Assembly (NCBI GenBank): GCA_040882845.1
Contig: JBBEAM010000013.1
Coordinates: forward strand, 62,001 to 126,000
Reading direction: 5' to 3'
From: JBBEAM01 sp040882845
GTDB taxonomy: Bacteria > Pseudomonadota > Alphaproteobacteria > Kiloniellales > DSM-21159
Length of the DNA: 64,000 nucleotides
Shown in pieces: positions 15,167 to 24,798 of the stretch. Under the pieces are notes generated by a model. It was given only the letters and a program-made list of their open reading frames with translations, had not been told where the DNA came from and made no database searches. Made by a program: the position numbers and the translations under genes. Numbering within the stretch: the first letter of the stretch is position 1; each line of letters opens with the position of its first letter.

Positions 15167-15766
15167 CTAACTTTCCGGCAGGCAGGCCTCGAGCTGCGCG
15201 AAGGCACGCGCCCGGTGGCTGATGGCGTGTTTTTTGTCCGGCTCCATCTCGCCGAAGGTGATCTCCTCGCCCTCGGCCTGGAAAATCGGATCGTAGCCGA
15301 AGCCGTGCCCGCCGCGCGGCGGGAAGACCAGGGTGCCGCCGATCCGGCCCTCGAAGGTTTCGCAGTGGCCGTCCGGCCAGGAAAGGCAGAGGGCGCAGAC
15401 GAAGCAGGCGCTGCGGTCCTCGGCCCCTGCGAGTTCCCGCTCGACTCGCTGCATCGCGGCGGCGAAGTCCTTCCCCGGCCCGGCCCAGCGCGCCGAGTAG
15501 ATGCCGGGTGCGCCGCCGAGCGCCGTCACCGCCAGCCCGGAGTCGTCGGCCAGGGCGGGGAGCTGCGCGCCGATGGCGGCGGCCAGCGCTTTCAGCTTGG
15601 CGTTTTCGGCGAAGGTCCTGCCGGTCTCCTCGGGCTCCGGCAGGCCCAGTTCGCCTGCGGAGACGACCTCCAGGCCGTGGGGCGCGACCAGGGCCGCGAT
15701 CTCGCGCAGCTTGCCGGGATTGTGGCTGGCGAGAATCAGGCGACCGGGGTCGAGCTGGCGCGGCAT
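15167..15766 (-). CDS. rdgB: RdgB/HAM1 non-canonical purine NTP pyrophosphatase
   Basis: 199 residues, usual length. It hydrolyses dITP, XTP and similar deaminated nucleotides to keep them out of DNA. Motifs: LILASHNPGKLREI at the N-terminus, TFAENAKLKA, ADDSGLAVTALGGAPGIYSA and GYDPIFQAEG. Same-strand run rph-rdgB-hemW with gaps of only a few bases, so probably one operon. Confidence 0.95.
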   Translation of the reverse strand: MPRQLDPGRLILASHNPGKLREIAALVAPHGLEVVSAGELGLPEPEETGRTFAENAKLKALAAAIGAQLPALADDSGLAVTALGGAPGIYSARWAGPGKDFAAAMQRVERELAGAEDRSACFVCALCLSWPDGHCETFEGRIGGTLVFPPRGGHGFGYDPIFQAEGEEITFGEMEPDKKHAISHRARAFAQLEACLPES

Positions 15767-15774
15767 GGCGCTTC

Positions 15775-16494
15775 CTAGGACAGGCCGAGCGCGGCCTGTT
15801 GCACGGTTGCGAGCTCGGCGATGCCCTTGCGCGCCAGGGCGAAGAGGGCGTCGAACTGCTGCTGCGAGAAGGGGTCGGCCTCGGCGGTGGCCTGCACCTC
15901 GACCAGGCCGCCGGTCCCGGTCAGCACGAAGTTGGCGTCCGCCTCGGCCTGGGAATCCTCGGCATAGTCGAGATCGAGCACCGCCTCGCCCTTGTAGAGC
16001 CCGCAGGAAATCGCGGCCACGGCGTCGCTCAGCGGAATGCGCTGCACCGCGCCGAGGCGCTGCATGTGCTGGAAAGCGAGGTGCAGGGCGACGTAGCTGC
16101 CGGTGATCGCCGCCGTGCGGGTGCCGCCGTCGGCCTGGATCACGTCGCAGTCGAGGCGGATCTGCCGCTCGCCGAAGCCCTTGAGGTCGGTGACGGCCCG
16201 CAGGGAGCGGCCGATCAGCCGCTGAATCTCCTGGGTGCGGCCGCTCTGCTTGCCGCGCGCCGCTTCGCGGTCGGTGCGGGTGTTGGTCGAGCGCGGCAGC
16301 ATGCCGTACTCGGCGGTGACCCAGCCTTTGCCCGAGTTGCGCAGCCAGCCGGGCACGCCCTCGTCGATGCTGGCGGTGCAGAGCACGTGGGTGTCGCCGA
16401 AGCGCGCCAGGCAGGAGCCCTCGGCGTGCTTGCTGAAATCGGTTTCCAGCACGATGCTGCGTAGCTGATCGGGCGCGCGGCCGCTGGGGCGCAT
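15775..16494 (-). CDS. rph: Ribonuclease PH
   Basis: 239 residues. A phosphate-dependent 3' exoribonuclease that trims tRNA precursors. It begins MRPSGRAPDQLRSIVLETDF and has the conserved YGMLPRSTNTRTDREAARGK with the phosphate-binding Arg residues, then IQRLIGRSLRAV and DCDVIQADGGTRTAAITGS. First gene of rph-rdgB-hemW, divergent from hrcA across 166 bases. Confidence 0.96.
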   Translation of the reverse strand: MRPSGRAPDQLRSIVLETDFSKHAEGSCLARFGDTHVLCTASIDEGVPGWLRNSGKGWVTAEYGMLPRSTNTRTDREAARGKQSGRTQEIQRLIGRSLRAVTDLKGFGERQIRLDCDVIQADGGTRTAAITGSYVALHLAFQHMQRLGAVQRIPLSDAVAAISCGLYKGEAVLDLDYAEDSQAEADANFVLTGTGGLVEVQATAEADPFSQQQFDALFALARKGIAELATVQQAALGLS

Positions 16495-16606
16495 GTCTGT
16501 CTCCTTGCTGATCCGGGTGGCGGTCTCCCGCCGCGGCGCGGAAGCTAACGCAGGCGCAGAGTCGAATCCATGTTTAGATCGTGATGCGGAGCGCGGCCGA
16601 GGGTTG

Positions 16607-16635
16607 TTGCTCTTGCCCCCTCAGGTGCCTATATC
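16607..16635 (+). promoter_or_regulatory. Possible sigma-70-type promoter of hrcA-grpE
   Basis: TTGCTC (16607-16612), 17 bases, TATATC (16630-16635), 25 bases before the hrcA start. No CIRCE operator is visible here by eye. Confidence 0.4.
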
Positions 16636-16660
16636 GGCAGGGCTGGAGAGAAAGCGGAAA

Positions 16661-17746
16661 ATGAGCAAACAGGCGACGGAAAAATTCGGCAAGGAGCTGC
16701 GCAGTCTCGGCGAGCTGGACAGCCGCTCGCAGGAGATTCTGCGGCTGATCGTCGACGCCTATGTGGAGACCGGGGCGCCGATCGGCTCGCGCAGCCTGTC
16801 GCGCAAGCTCGGCCTCGATCTCTCCCCGGCGACGATCCGCAACGTGATGGCCGACCTGGAGGACCTGGGGCTGCTGATGGCGCCGCACACCTCGGCCGGG
16901 CGCCTGCCGACCGACCGCGGCCTGCGGCTCTTCGTCGACGGCCTTCTGGAGCGCGGCAACCTCTCCGAGGAGGAGCGCAGCGGCATCGAATCCCAGATCG
17001 CCGTCGCCGGCGGTTCGCTGACCCAGGCGCTCGACGAGGCGACCACCATGCTGTCCGGTTTGTCGCGCTGCGCCGGGCTGGTGATCGCGCCGAAGCGGGA
17101 CGATCAGCTCACGCACATCGAATTCGTGGCGCTCGGCCCTGGCCGCGCCCTGGTGGTGATGGTCGACCAGTCGGGCAATGTGGAAAACCGGGTGATCGAC
17201 GTGCCGGTGGGCATGCCGCCCTCTTCCCTGGTGGAGGCCAGCAACTATCTTTCGGCGCGGCTGATCGGCCGCTCTCTCACCGAAGCCTCCCGCGACGTGC
17301 GCGCCGAGCTCGAAGGCCACCGCGCCGAGCTCGACCAGCTGACCAGCCGCATCGTCGAGGCCGGCCTCGCCACCTGGACCCAGGGCTTGAACGACGACCG
17401 CTTCGGCGCGCTGATCGTGCGCGGCCAGTCGCACCTGCTGGAGGACGTGCAGGCCCTGGAGGATCTGGAGCGGGTGCGCCACCTCTTTTCCATGCTGGAG
17501 CGCAAGGAAGCGCTGCTGAAACTCCTCAGCCTGACCCAGACAGCCGAAGGGGTGCAGATCTTCATCGGCGCGGAGAACGAGCTGTTCTCCCACACCGGCT
17601 GCTCGATGGTGATCGCGCCCTACAGTAACAGCCAGAAACAGATCGTCGGCGCCATCGGCGTGATCGGCCCGACCCGTATCGACTACGCCCGGATCATCCC
17701 CATGGTGGACTACACCGCCAAGGTGATCGGGCGCCTCATCGGTTAG
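16661..17746 (+). CDS. hrcA: Heat-inducible transcription repressor HrcA
   Basis: 361 residues. HrcA represses groESL-type operons through CIRCE operators and needs GroEL to fold. The N-terminal winged helix is evident (RSQEILRLIVDAYVETGAPI, SATIRNVMADLEDLGLL-type recognition region, TSAGRLPTDRGLRLFVD), followed by a GAF-like dimerisation domain (FIGAENELFSHTGCSMV). The frame is open from 16493, but ATG at 16661 with GGAGAG upstream matches HrcA N-termini. grpE follows after 15 bases. Confidence 0.95.
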   Translation: MSKQATEKFGKELRSLGELDSRSQEILRLIVDAYVETGAPIGSRSLSRKLGLDLSPATIRNVMADLEDLGLLMAPHTSAGRLPTDRGLRLFVDGLLERGNLSEEERSGIESQIAVAGGSLTQALDEATTMLSGLSRCAGLVIAPKRDDQLTHIEFVALGPGRALVVMVDQSGNVENRVIDVPVGMPPSSLVEASNYLSARLIGRSLTEASRDVRAELEGHRAELDQLTSRIVEAGLATWTQGLNDDRFGALIVRGQSHLLEDVQALEDLERVRHLFSMLERKEALLKLLSLTQTAEGVQIFIGAENELFSHTGCSMVIAPYSNSQKQIVGAIGVIGPTRIDYARIIPMVDYTAKVIGRLIG

Positions 17747-17761
17747 TGAAAAGCGAGTGCA

Positions 17762-18448
17762 ATGACGGATCAGAAGAAGCAGAACGACGCGCAGCAGGCC
17801 CGCGAGGAAGAAGTCCAGACGGAAGAGATCCAGGCGGAAGAGGCCTCGACCGGCACGGCTGCCGAAGAGACCCAGGCGGGAGACGCCGCCACGCAGGGCG
17901 AGGACAAAGTCGACCCCATCGCCGTGTTGCGCGACGAGGTTTCCAACCTGAAGGACCAGCTGCTGCGCGCCTTGGCCGAGCTGGAGAACACCCGCCGCCG
18001 GGCCCAGAAGGACAAGCAGGACGCGGCGCGCTATGCCCCGGCCCCGCTGGCCCGCGACCTGCTGGCCGTCTCCGACAACCTGTCGCGGGCGCTGGACTCG
18101 GTGCCCGAAGACCTCGCCTCCGACGCGCGGGTGAAGAACCTGATCGACGGCCTGGAGATGACCCGGCGCGAGCTGCAGGGCGTGTTCGAGAAGCACGACA
18201 TCGCCAGGATCGAGCCGCTCGGCGAGAAGCTCGACCCGCACCGCCACGAGGCGATGTTCGAGGTCGAGGACCCGAGCCAGGCGCCCGGCACGGTGATCCA
18301 GGTGATCGAGCCCGGCTACGTCCTGCACGATCGCCTGCTGCGCCCGGCCCGCGTCGGCGTGGCGAAAGGCGGCGCGAAGGCCGAGACCCAGAGCGAGGAA
18401 ACTCAGGCGCCCGCCAATGACGATGGCGGCGAAGCCGCTAAGGACTAG
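17762..18448 (+). CDS. grpE: GrpE, nucleotide exchange factor for DnaK
   Basis: 228 residues. GrpE releases ADP from DnaK. A Gln/Glu-rich acidic N-terminal tail (about 1-55) precedes the long coiled coil (VSNLKDQLLRALAELENTRR) and the beta domain ending HRHEAMFEVEDPSQAPGTVI and GYVLHDRLLRPARVGVAKG. It follows hrcA closely and is separated from dnaK by two genes on the other strand. Confidence 0.96.
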   Translation: MTDQKKQNDAQQAREEEVQTEEIQAEEASTGTAAEETQAGDAATQGEDKVDPIAVLRDEVSNLKDQLLRALAELENTRRRAQKDKQDAARYAPAPLARDLLAVSDNLSRALDSVPEDLASDARVKNLIDGLEMTRRELQGVFEKHDIARIEPLGEKLDPHRHEAMFEVEDPSQAPGTVIQVIEPGYVLHDRLLRPARVGVAKGGAKAETQSEETQAPANDDGGEAAKD

Positions 18449-18451
18449 CGA

Positions 18452-19072
18452 CTAGGGCCCGGTCACCCGCCTCAAGGTGAGATTGACCCGGCGCACGCCT
18501 TCGAGCGGAAAACCCTCCAAGAGGGTCGAGGTGCCGGGGATCACCCGGTCGACGCCGTGGAAGCAATGCCGTGCTTCGCCGCCGAGCACCACGGCGTCGC
18601 CGCTGGCGAGCTTGACCGAGCGGGTCGGGTCCTTGCGGCTGGTCCCGCCGAGGCGGAACAGCGCCGTATCGCCGAGGGAGAGGGAAACCACCGGCGCAGC
18701 CTGATCCTCCTCGTCCATGTCGCGGTGCAGGCCCATGCGTGCCTCGGCGCTGTAGAGGTTGACCAGGCAGGCCTCGGGCGGAGGCGGGTAGTCCGCGACC
18801 GCCTTCCAGAGCGCCAGCAGGGCCTGAGGCATCGCGGGCCAGGGCCTGCCGGTTTCCGGGTGCGTGGCCTGGTAGCGGTAACCGCCTTCCTTGTCGGTCA
18901 TCCAGCCGAGCGGGCCGCAGTTGGTCATCCGCACCGACATCGGCTGACCGCTGTTCGGCATCCGCGGCACATAGGGCGGCGCGTCATGCAGCAGGGCGGC
19001 GACCTCCTGCAGCAGAGCGCGCTGCGCCGCCCGGTCGAGCGCCTCGGGCAGCAGGCGGAAGCCGGGCTGCAT
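18452..19072 (-). CDS. alkB: AlkB-family 2OG-Fe(II) dioxygenase
   Basis: 206 residues. AlkB removes methyl lesions (1-methyladenine, 3-methylcytosine) from DNA or RNA oxidatively. Present are the substrate-side NCGPLGWMTDKEGGYRY, the iron motif H-R-D in LHRDMDEEDQ, distal His in HCFHGVDR, and the RRVNLTLRR arginines for 2-oxoglutarate. Its ATG shares a base with the stop of the small membrane protein gene upstream (TGATG), so they are coupled. It converges on grpE with a 3-base gap. Confidence 0.93.
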   Translation of the reverse strand: MQPGFRLLPEALDRAAQRALLQEVAALLHDAPPYVPRMPNSGQPMSVRMTNCGPLGWMTDKEGGYRYQATHPETGRPWPAMPQALLALWKAVADYPPPPEACLVNLYSAEARMGLHRDMDEEDQAAPVVSLSLGDTALFRLGGTSRKDPTRSVKLASGDAVVLGGEARHCFHGVDRVIPGTSTLLEGFPLEGVRRVNLTLRRVTGP

Positions 19073-19350
19073 CAGCCGCGTCCTTCTCCTCCGGGCCAGT
19101 CTCCCCTGGGCCCTTCTCCCCTGGACCTTTCCTCCTCCTCGCGCCGCCGCGCCGCGCTGCGGCCGAGCAGGCGGAAAAGCAGGTAGCCGAAACCGGCGAC
19201 CAGGGCCAGTCCGAGGCCGAAGACCTTCAGCGCCTCGTTCTGCCAGACCAGATCGGCGAGCAGCATCAGCACCACGCCGAGCACGAGGTTGGCGACCATG
19301 AGGAAGAGGATCGTCAGGTAGATGTTGCTCTTCGGCGGTGACGGCGGCAT
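19072..19350 (-). CDS. Small two-helix membrane protein
   Basis: 92 residues with two hydrophobic segments (about 9-33 and 42-62) and a charged Arg/Glu/Gly-rich C-terminal tail. No family recognised. Overlaps alkB by one base and is divergent from dnaK. Confidence 0.65.
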   Translation of the reverse strand: MPPSPPKSNIYLTILFLMVANLVLGVVLMLLADLVWQNEALKVFGLGLALVAGFGYLLFRLLGRSAARRREEEERSRGEGPRGDWPGGEGRG

Positions 19351-19403
19351 GGGCGGTGTGAAAACCCCTGATATTCCCGTTGTTTATTTCTGGCGCGACT
19401 CGG

Positions 19404-19432
19404 CTTGCAGCGCCGTACCGACTGCTTATATA
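19404..19432 (+). promoter_or_regulatory. Sigma-32 (RpoH)-type heat-shock promoter of dnaK
   Basis: CTTG (19404-19407), exactly 17 bases, then CTTATATA (19425-19432) fits the alphaproteobacterial RpoH consensus CTTG-N17-CYTATnT. It lies about 115 bases before the dnaK ATG. No CIRCE element is seen in this gap. Confidence 0.75.
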
Positions 19433-19549
19433 CAGCCCTGGAATGCTCGCATAGGAGCGTCACCCATCCAATAGAGGCCTCAAGACGCGGCGCTTCGCTT
19501 TTCAAGGCCGCAAGAGAGAGGTCGGCTTGATAGGAAAGGATGTCAGAAC

Positions 19550-21493
<1,944 letters not shown>

Positions 21494-21517
21494 GTCCGAC
21501 TGGGTCCGACCATGCAT

Positions 21518-21570
21518 CCCCGGCCCCGCCGCAACAGCCCTGGAGGCTCGACCGCGCGGGACCGGGGTTT
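21518..21570 (+). terminator. Hairpin between dnaK and dnaJ, possible attenuator
   Basis: CCCCGGCCCCGC (21518-21529) pairs with GCGGGACCGGGG (21556-21567) with one mismatch and is followed by TTT. The loop is long (26 bases) and the T-run short, so it may only reduce read-through into dnaJ. Confidence 0.45.
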
Positions 21571-21617
21571 CCTTCGTCTAGACGTTCAAGACAAGAAAAC
21601 CGGGAGCCGGCAGTAAC

Positions 21618-22760
21618 ATGGCGAAACGGGATTACTACGAGGTCCTGGGGGTAGCGCGGGACGCCTCGCCGGAAGACCTCAAGAGCGCCTACCGCAAGCT
21701 CGCGATCAAGCACCACCCCGACAAGAATCCGGGCGACCCCGAGGCCGAGCAGAAGTTCAAGGAGCTGAACGAGGCCTACGGCATCCTCAAGGAGGAGCAG
21801 ACCCGCGCCGCCTACGACCGCTTCGGCCACGCCGCCTTCGAGGGCGGCGGCGGAGCAGGAGCCGGCGCCGGGCGCGGCGGCTTCAGCGGTTTCGGCGGCT
21901 TCGCCGATATCTTCGACGAGATGTTCGGCGACTTCATGGGCGGCGGCCGCGGCGGCGGCGCCCGCGCCATGCACGGCGCCGACCTGCGCTACAACATGGA
22001 CGTCACCCTGGAGGAAGCCTTCGCAGGCAAGGAAATCCAGATCCGCATCCCCACCTCGGTCAACTGCGAGAGCTGCGAGGGCAGCGGCGCCGAGCCCGGG
22101 TCGAAGCCGGTCAACTGCAGCACCTGCGGCGGCCACGGCCGGGTCCGCGCCCAGCAGGGCTTCTTCACCATCGAACGCACCTGCCCGGCCTGCCACGGCC
22201 AGGGCCAGACGATCGACAAGCCCTGCACGACCTGCGGCGGCGAGGGGCGGCAGCGCAAGGAGAAGACCCTGCAGGTCAACGTGCCGGCGGGGGTCGAGGA
22301 CGGCACCCGCATCCGCCTCGCCGGCGAGGGCGAGGCCGGGGTGCGTTCCGCGCCGCCCGGCGACCTCTACATCTTCCTCACGGTCAAGCCGCATGCCTTC
22401 TTCGAGCGAGAGGGACCGCACCTGCGCTGCAAGGCGCCGATCCTGATGACCACGGCGGCGCTCGGCGGCACGGTCGAGGTGCCGAACCTCGACGGCTCGC
22501 GCTCCAAGGTCACAGTGCCCGAGGGCACCCAGGCCGGGCAGCAGTTCCGCCTGCGCGGCAAGGGCATGCCGGTGCTGCGGTCTTCGGCGCGCGGCGACCT
22601 CTACATCCAGGTCGAGGTCGAAATCCCGCAGAAGCTGACCAAGAAGCAGAAGGAGATCCTCCGCCAGTTCGAGGAGGCGACCGGCGACGAGAAGCACCAC
22701 CCGCAGTCCCACGGCTTCTTCGCCCGGGTGAAGGAGTTCTTCGAGGATCTGACGGAGTAA
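21618..22760 (+). CDS. dnaJ: Co-chaperone DnaJ (Hsp40)
   Basis: 380 residues. J domain (1-70) with the HPD motif in IKHHPDKNPGD, Gly/Phe region (about 75-130), four zinc motifs (CESCEGSG, CSTCGGHG, CPACHGQG, CTTCGGEG), then the C-terminal substrate-binding domains. DnaJ loads substrates and stimulates DnaK ATPase. Second gene of dnaK-dnaJ, 124 bases downstream. Confidence 0.97.
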   Translation: MAKRDYYEVLGVARDASPEDLKSAYRKLAIKHHPDKNPGDPEAEQKFKELNEAYGILKEEQTRAAYDRFGHAAFEGGGGAGAGAGRGGFSGFGGFADIFDEMFGDFMGGGRGGGARAMHGADLRYNMDVTLEEAFAGKEIQIRIPTSVNCESCEGSGAEPGSKPVNCSTCGGHGRVRAQQGFFTIERTCPACHGQGQTIDKPCTTCGGEGRQRKEKTLQVNVPAGVEDGTRIRLAGEGEAGVRSAPPGDLYIFLTVKPHAFFEREGPHLRCKAPILMTTAALGGTVEVPNLDGSRSKVTVPEGTQAGQQFRLRGKGMPVLRSSARGDLYIQVEVEIPQKLTKKQKEILRQFEEATGDEKHHPQSHGFFARVKEFFEDLTE

Positions 22761-22829
22761 GACTGAGTCCGAATTGCAACAGTGCTCAGGAAAACGCCGT
22801 AGCTCTTTTAGGCTTAGTAGACGCTAGCT

Positions 22830-22851
22830 CTTTCAAGTGATTCACTGAAAG
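22830..22851. repeat. Inverted repeat after dnaJ
   Basis: CTTTCAAGTGA is mirrored by TCACTGAAAG with one bulged A. There is no T-run, so its role is unclear. It lies between the dnaJ stop and the convergent small gene and may be a weak terminator for either. Confidence 0.35.
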
Positions 22852-22892
22852 CGCCTGAAAGCTAGGGGATGACCATTCAGACTATTTAGCCT

Positions 22893-23009
22893 CTAGCGGC
22901 ACTTTTTCGGCAGAGCCTTGGGCGTGGAGCGCGTGTGGCCAGAAACCTTGACGCTCTTCGGCCCAGGCTTTCCGCCGGTCCGTGTAGGACGACACTTAAC
23001 TTTCGTCAT
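22893..23009 (-). CDS. Small basic protein, 38 residues
   Basis: Very basic (about ten Lys/Arg plus His) with two Cys: it begins MTKVKCRPTRTGGKPGPK and ends HTRSTPKALPKKCR. A near-perfect ribosome site, AAGGAGGT, precedes the ATG at 23009 by eight bases, which supports translation. The 'HTRS-P' segment recalls short uncharacterised proteins with repeated xHTRS motifs, from memory only. The surrounding DNA (22761-23227) is richer in A/T than the neighbouring genes, so this may be recent cargo between dnaJ and dapB. Confidence 0.6.
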   Translation of the reverse strand: MTKVKCRPTRTGGKPGPKSVKVSGHTRSTPKALPKKCR

Positions 23010-23114
23010 ACATCTGTACCTCCTTTCCGATCGCTTCCAATCTTTCCGGTCATTTCCTTTCAAGGACCGAAGGGTTGATCTCTGGCGACCCAAATTGCCC
23101 TATGGGGGCTAGAT

Positions 23115-23142
23115 ATAGTACCCACGAGGGCCATCCCCGCAA
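23115..23142 (-). promoter_or_regulatory. Possible promoter of the 38-residue protein gene
   Basis: On the minus strand TTGCGG (complement of 23137-23142), 16 bases, TACTAT (complement of 23115-23120), about 105 bases before the start. The rest of the gap 23010-23227 holds no other gene that I can see. Confidence 0.3.
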
Positions 23143-23227
23143 AATAGAGCCTGCTCGGTCATGAAGTGGATCGCACCAGGAACAGAAACAGAACATAGAG
23201 AGTTAAATGCTCGCACCGGGGGAATAA

Positions 23228-23872
23228 CTACTGCTCCGGCAGCAGCTCCGCCGCGCGTTTCAGCACCACGTTGAAGGAGACTGAGAGCCGCGGTTCCTCG
23301 CTGAGGTTGGGGTGCACGAAGTGCAGCAGGAAGGCCGGCCAGAGCAGCAGCTCCCCGGCCTCGGGGCTGACGGTGTACTCCGCCTCGATCTGCCCGTCCC
23401 CCTTGATCGCCGTCATGTTGGCCGCGCCGCGCGGATCGTAGAAGGAGATGCAGCCCGGCCGGACATCGCTGCGCGTCTTCAGGTCCGCACGGCTCCGCGG
23501 CACCGCGACGTAGTAGGTGCCGGAGAGGTAGGCATGGGGGTGGTTGTGCGGGTCGTGGTAGTCCCCCAGACGGTTGACGTTGGGCCAGGCCTGCAGGCTC
23601 CAGTCGACCCGATAGCCGATGCCCTGGCGGTGCAGGAAGTTGACTGCCGCCCGGTTGACGCAGTCCTTCAGCCAGGCGATCGCCGGATGCTCCCGCCCCA
23701 GGAAGTTCTGCTCCCGGTAATCCGTGGTGAGCTGCGGGTTCTCCGCTTCCAGCCGCGCGATCTCCTGGGCCAGAATGGGATTGGCCTTGCCGGCGCCGGG
23801 CAGCTGCTGGCGCAGCATGAGAGTCGGCCAGAGGTCGAGAAATCCGTCTTTGTCGGGCGCCCGCGCGGTCAT
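23228..23872 (-). CDS. 2OG-Fe(II) oxygenase, TIGR02466-like
   Basis: 214 residues. The core DPHNHPHAYLSGTYYVAVP and the later FLLHFVHPNLSEEPRLSVSF fit a family of putative 2-oxoglutarate/iron oxygenases, often viral or marine bacterial, of unknown substrate. Metal ligands are probably His in HNHPH and the distal His in LLHFVHP. It is divergent from dapB across about 120 bases. Confidence 0.8.
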   Translation of the reverse strand: MTARAPDKDGFLDLWPTLMLRQQLPGAGKANPILAQEIARLEAENPQLTTDYREQNFLGREHPAIAWLKDCVNRAAVNFLHRQGIGYRVDWSLQAWPNVNRLGDYHDPHNHPHAYLSGTYYVAVPRSRADLKTRSDVRPGCISFYDPRGAANMTAIKGDGQIEAEYTVSPEAGELLLWPAFLLHFVHPNLSEEPRLSVSFNVVLKRAAELLPEQ

Positions 23873-23991
23873 GGCGCGATCCTGCCCCGCTCCCCGGCCT
23901 GCGTCCAGCCGCGTTGGCGCGCGGTTGCGTTGGCGGGGGGCGCCGCCCGTGCTATGGCAGAGCGCGAGATTTCAGGCGAGAGGCGATATCC

Positions 23992-24798
23992 ATGAGCGAG
24001 GTCAGGATCGGAGTGCTCGGCTGCGCCGGGCGGATGGGGCGGATGCTGCTCGAGGCCGTCTGGACGGCCGAGGGCGCGGCGCTCTCCGGCGGCACGGTGC
24101 GTCCCGGCAGCACAGCGGAGGGCCGCGACCTCGGCGCCCTCGCCGGCTTCGGCGAGGCCGGGATTGCGGCGACGAAGGACGCCGCGGCGCTGTTTGCGGC
24201 CTCGGACGCGGTGATCGACTTCACCACGCCGGAGGCCACCGCCGAACACGCCGCCCTGGCCCGGGACAGCGGCAGAGCGCTGATCGTCGGCACCACCGGC
24301 CTGCCGGAGAATGTAAACGACGCCCTGCGCGAGGCGGCGGAGAAAGCCGTCATCGTGCAGGCGCCGAACATGAGCCTCGGCGTGAACCTCCTGCTCAGCC
24401 TGGTCGAGCAGGTGGCGGCGACCCTGCCCGAGGCCTACGACATCGAGGTGCTGGAGATGCACCATCGCCACAAGGTCGACGCGCCTTCGGGAACCGCGCT
24501 GGGGCTTGGCGCCGCCGCGGCGCGCGGCCGCAAGGTCGATCTCGAGACCGCCGCCGTGCGCAGCCGCGACGGCCAGACCGGCCCGCGCGAAAGCGGCACC
24601 ATCGGCTTCGCCACGCTGCGCGGCGGCGACGTCACCGGCGAGCACACGGTGATCTTCGCCGGCGAGGGCGAGCGCATCGAGCTGACACACAAGTCCTCCT
24701 CCCGCGCCGTCTTCGCCCAGGGGGCGGTCCGCGCGGCGATCTGGTCAGCCGGGCAGAAGCCCGGTCTCTACTCCATGCGGGAGGTGCTGGGGCTTTAG
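23992..24798 (+). CDS. dapB: 4-Hydroxy-tetrahydrodipicolinate reductase
   Basis: 268 residues. It reduces hydroxy-tetrahydrodipicolinate with NAD(P)H in lysine/diaminopimelate synthesis. N-terminal Rossmann motif GVLGCAGRMGRMLLEAV, then VGTTGLPENV and the substrate loop MHHRHKVDAPSGTALGLG. ATG at 23992 matches the family; the frame is open from 23914. Its stop overlaps the stop of the converging deaminase gene by a few bases, which marks the left edge of an AT-rich insert. Confidence 0.96.
   Translation: MSEVRIGVLGCAGRMGRMLLEAVWTAEGAALSGGTVRPGSTAEGRDLGALAGFGEAGIAATKDAAALFAASDAVIDFTTPEATAEHAALARDSGRALIVGTTGLPENVNDALREAAEKAVIVQAPNMSLGVNLLLSLVEQVAATLPEAYDIEVLEMHHRHKVDAPSGTALGLGAAAARGRKVDLETAAVRSRDGQTGPRESGTIGFATLRGGDVTGEHTVIFAGEGERIELTHKSSSRAVFAQGAVRAAIWSAGQKPGLYSMREVLGL

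Noticed and set aside
16574..18328. 584-codon minus-strand frame opposite hrcA and grpE
   Set aside because: Antisense to two clear heat-shock genes and without motifs.
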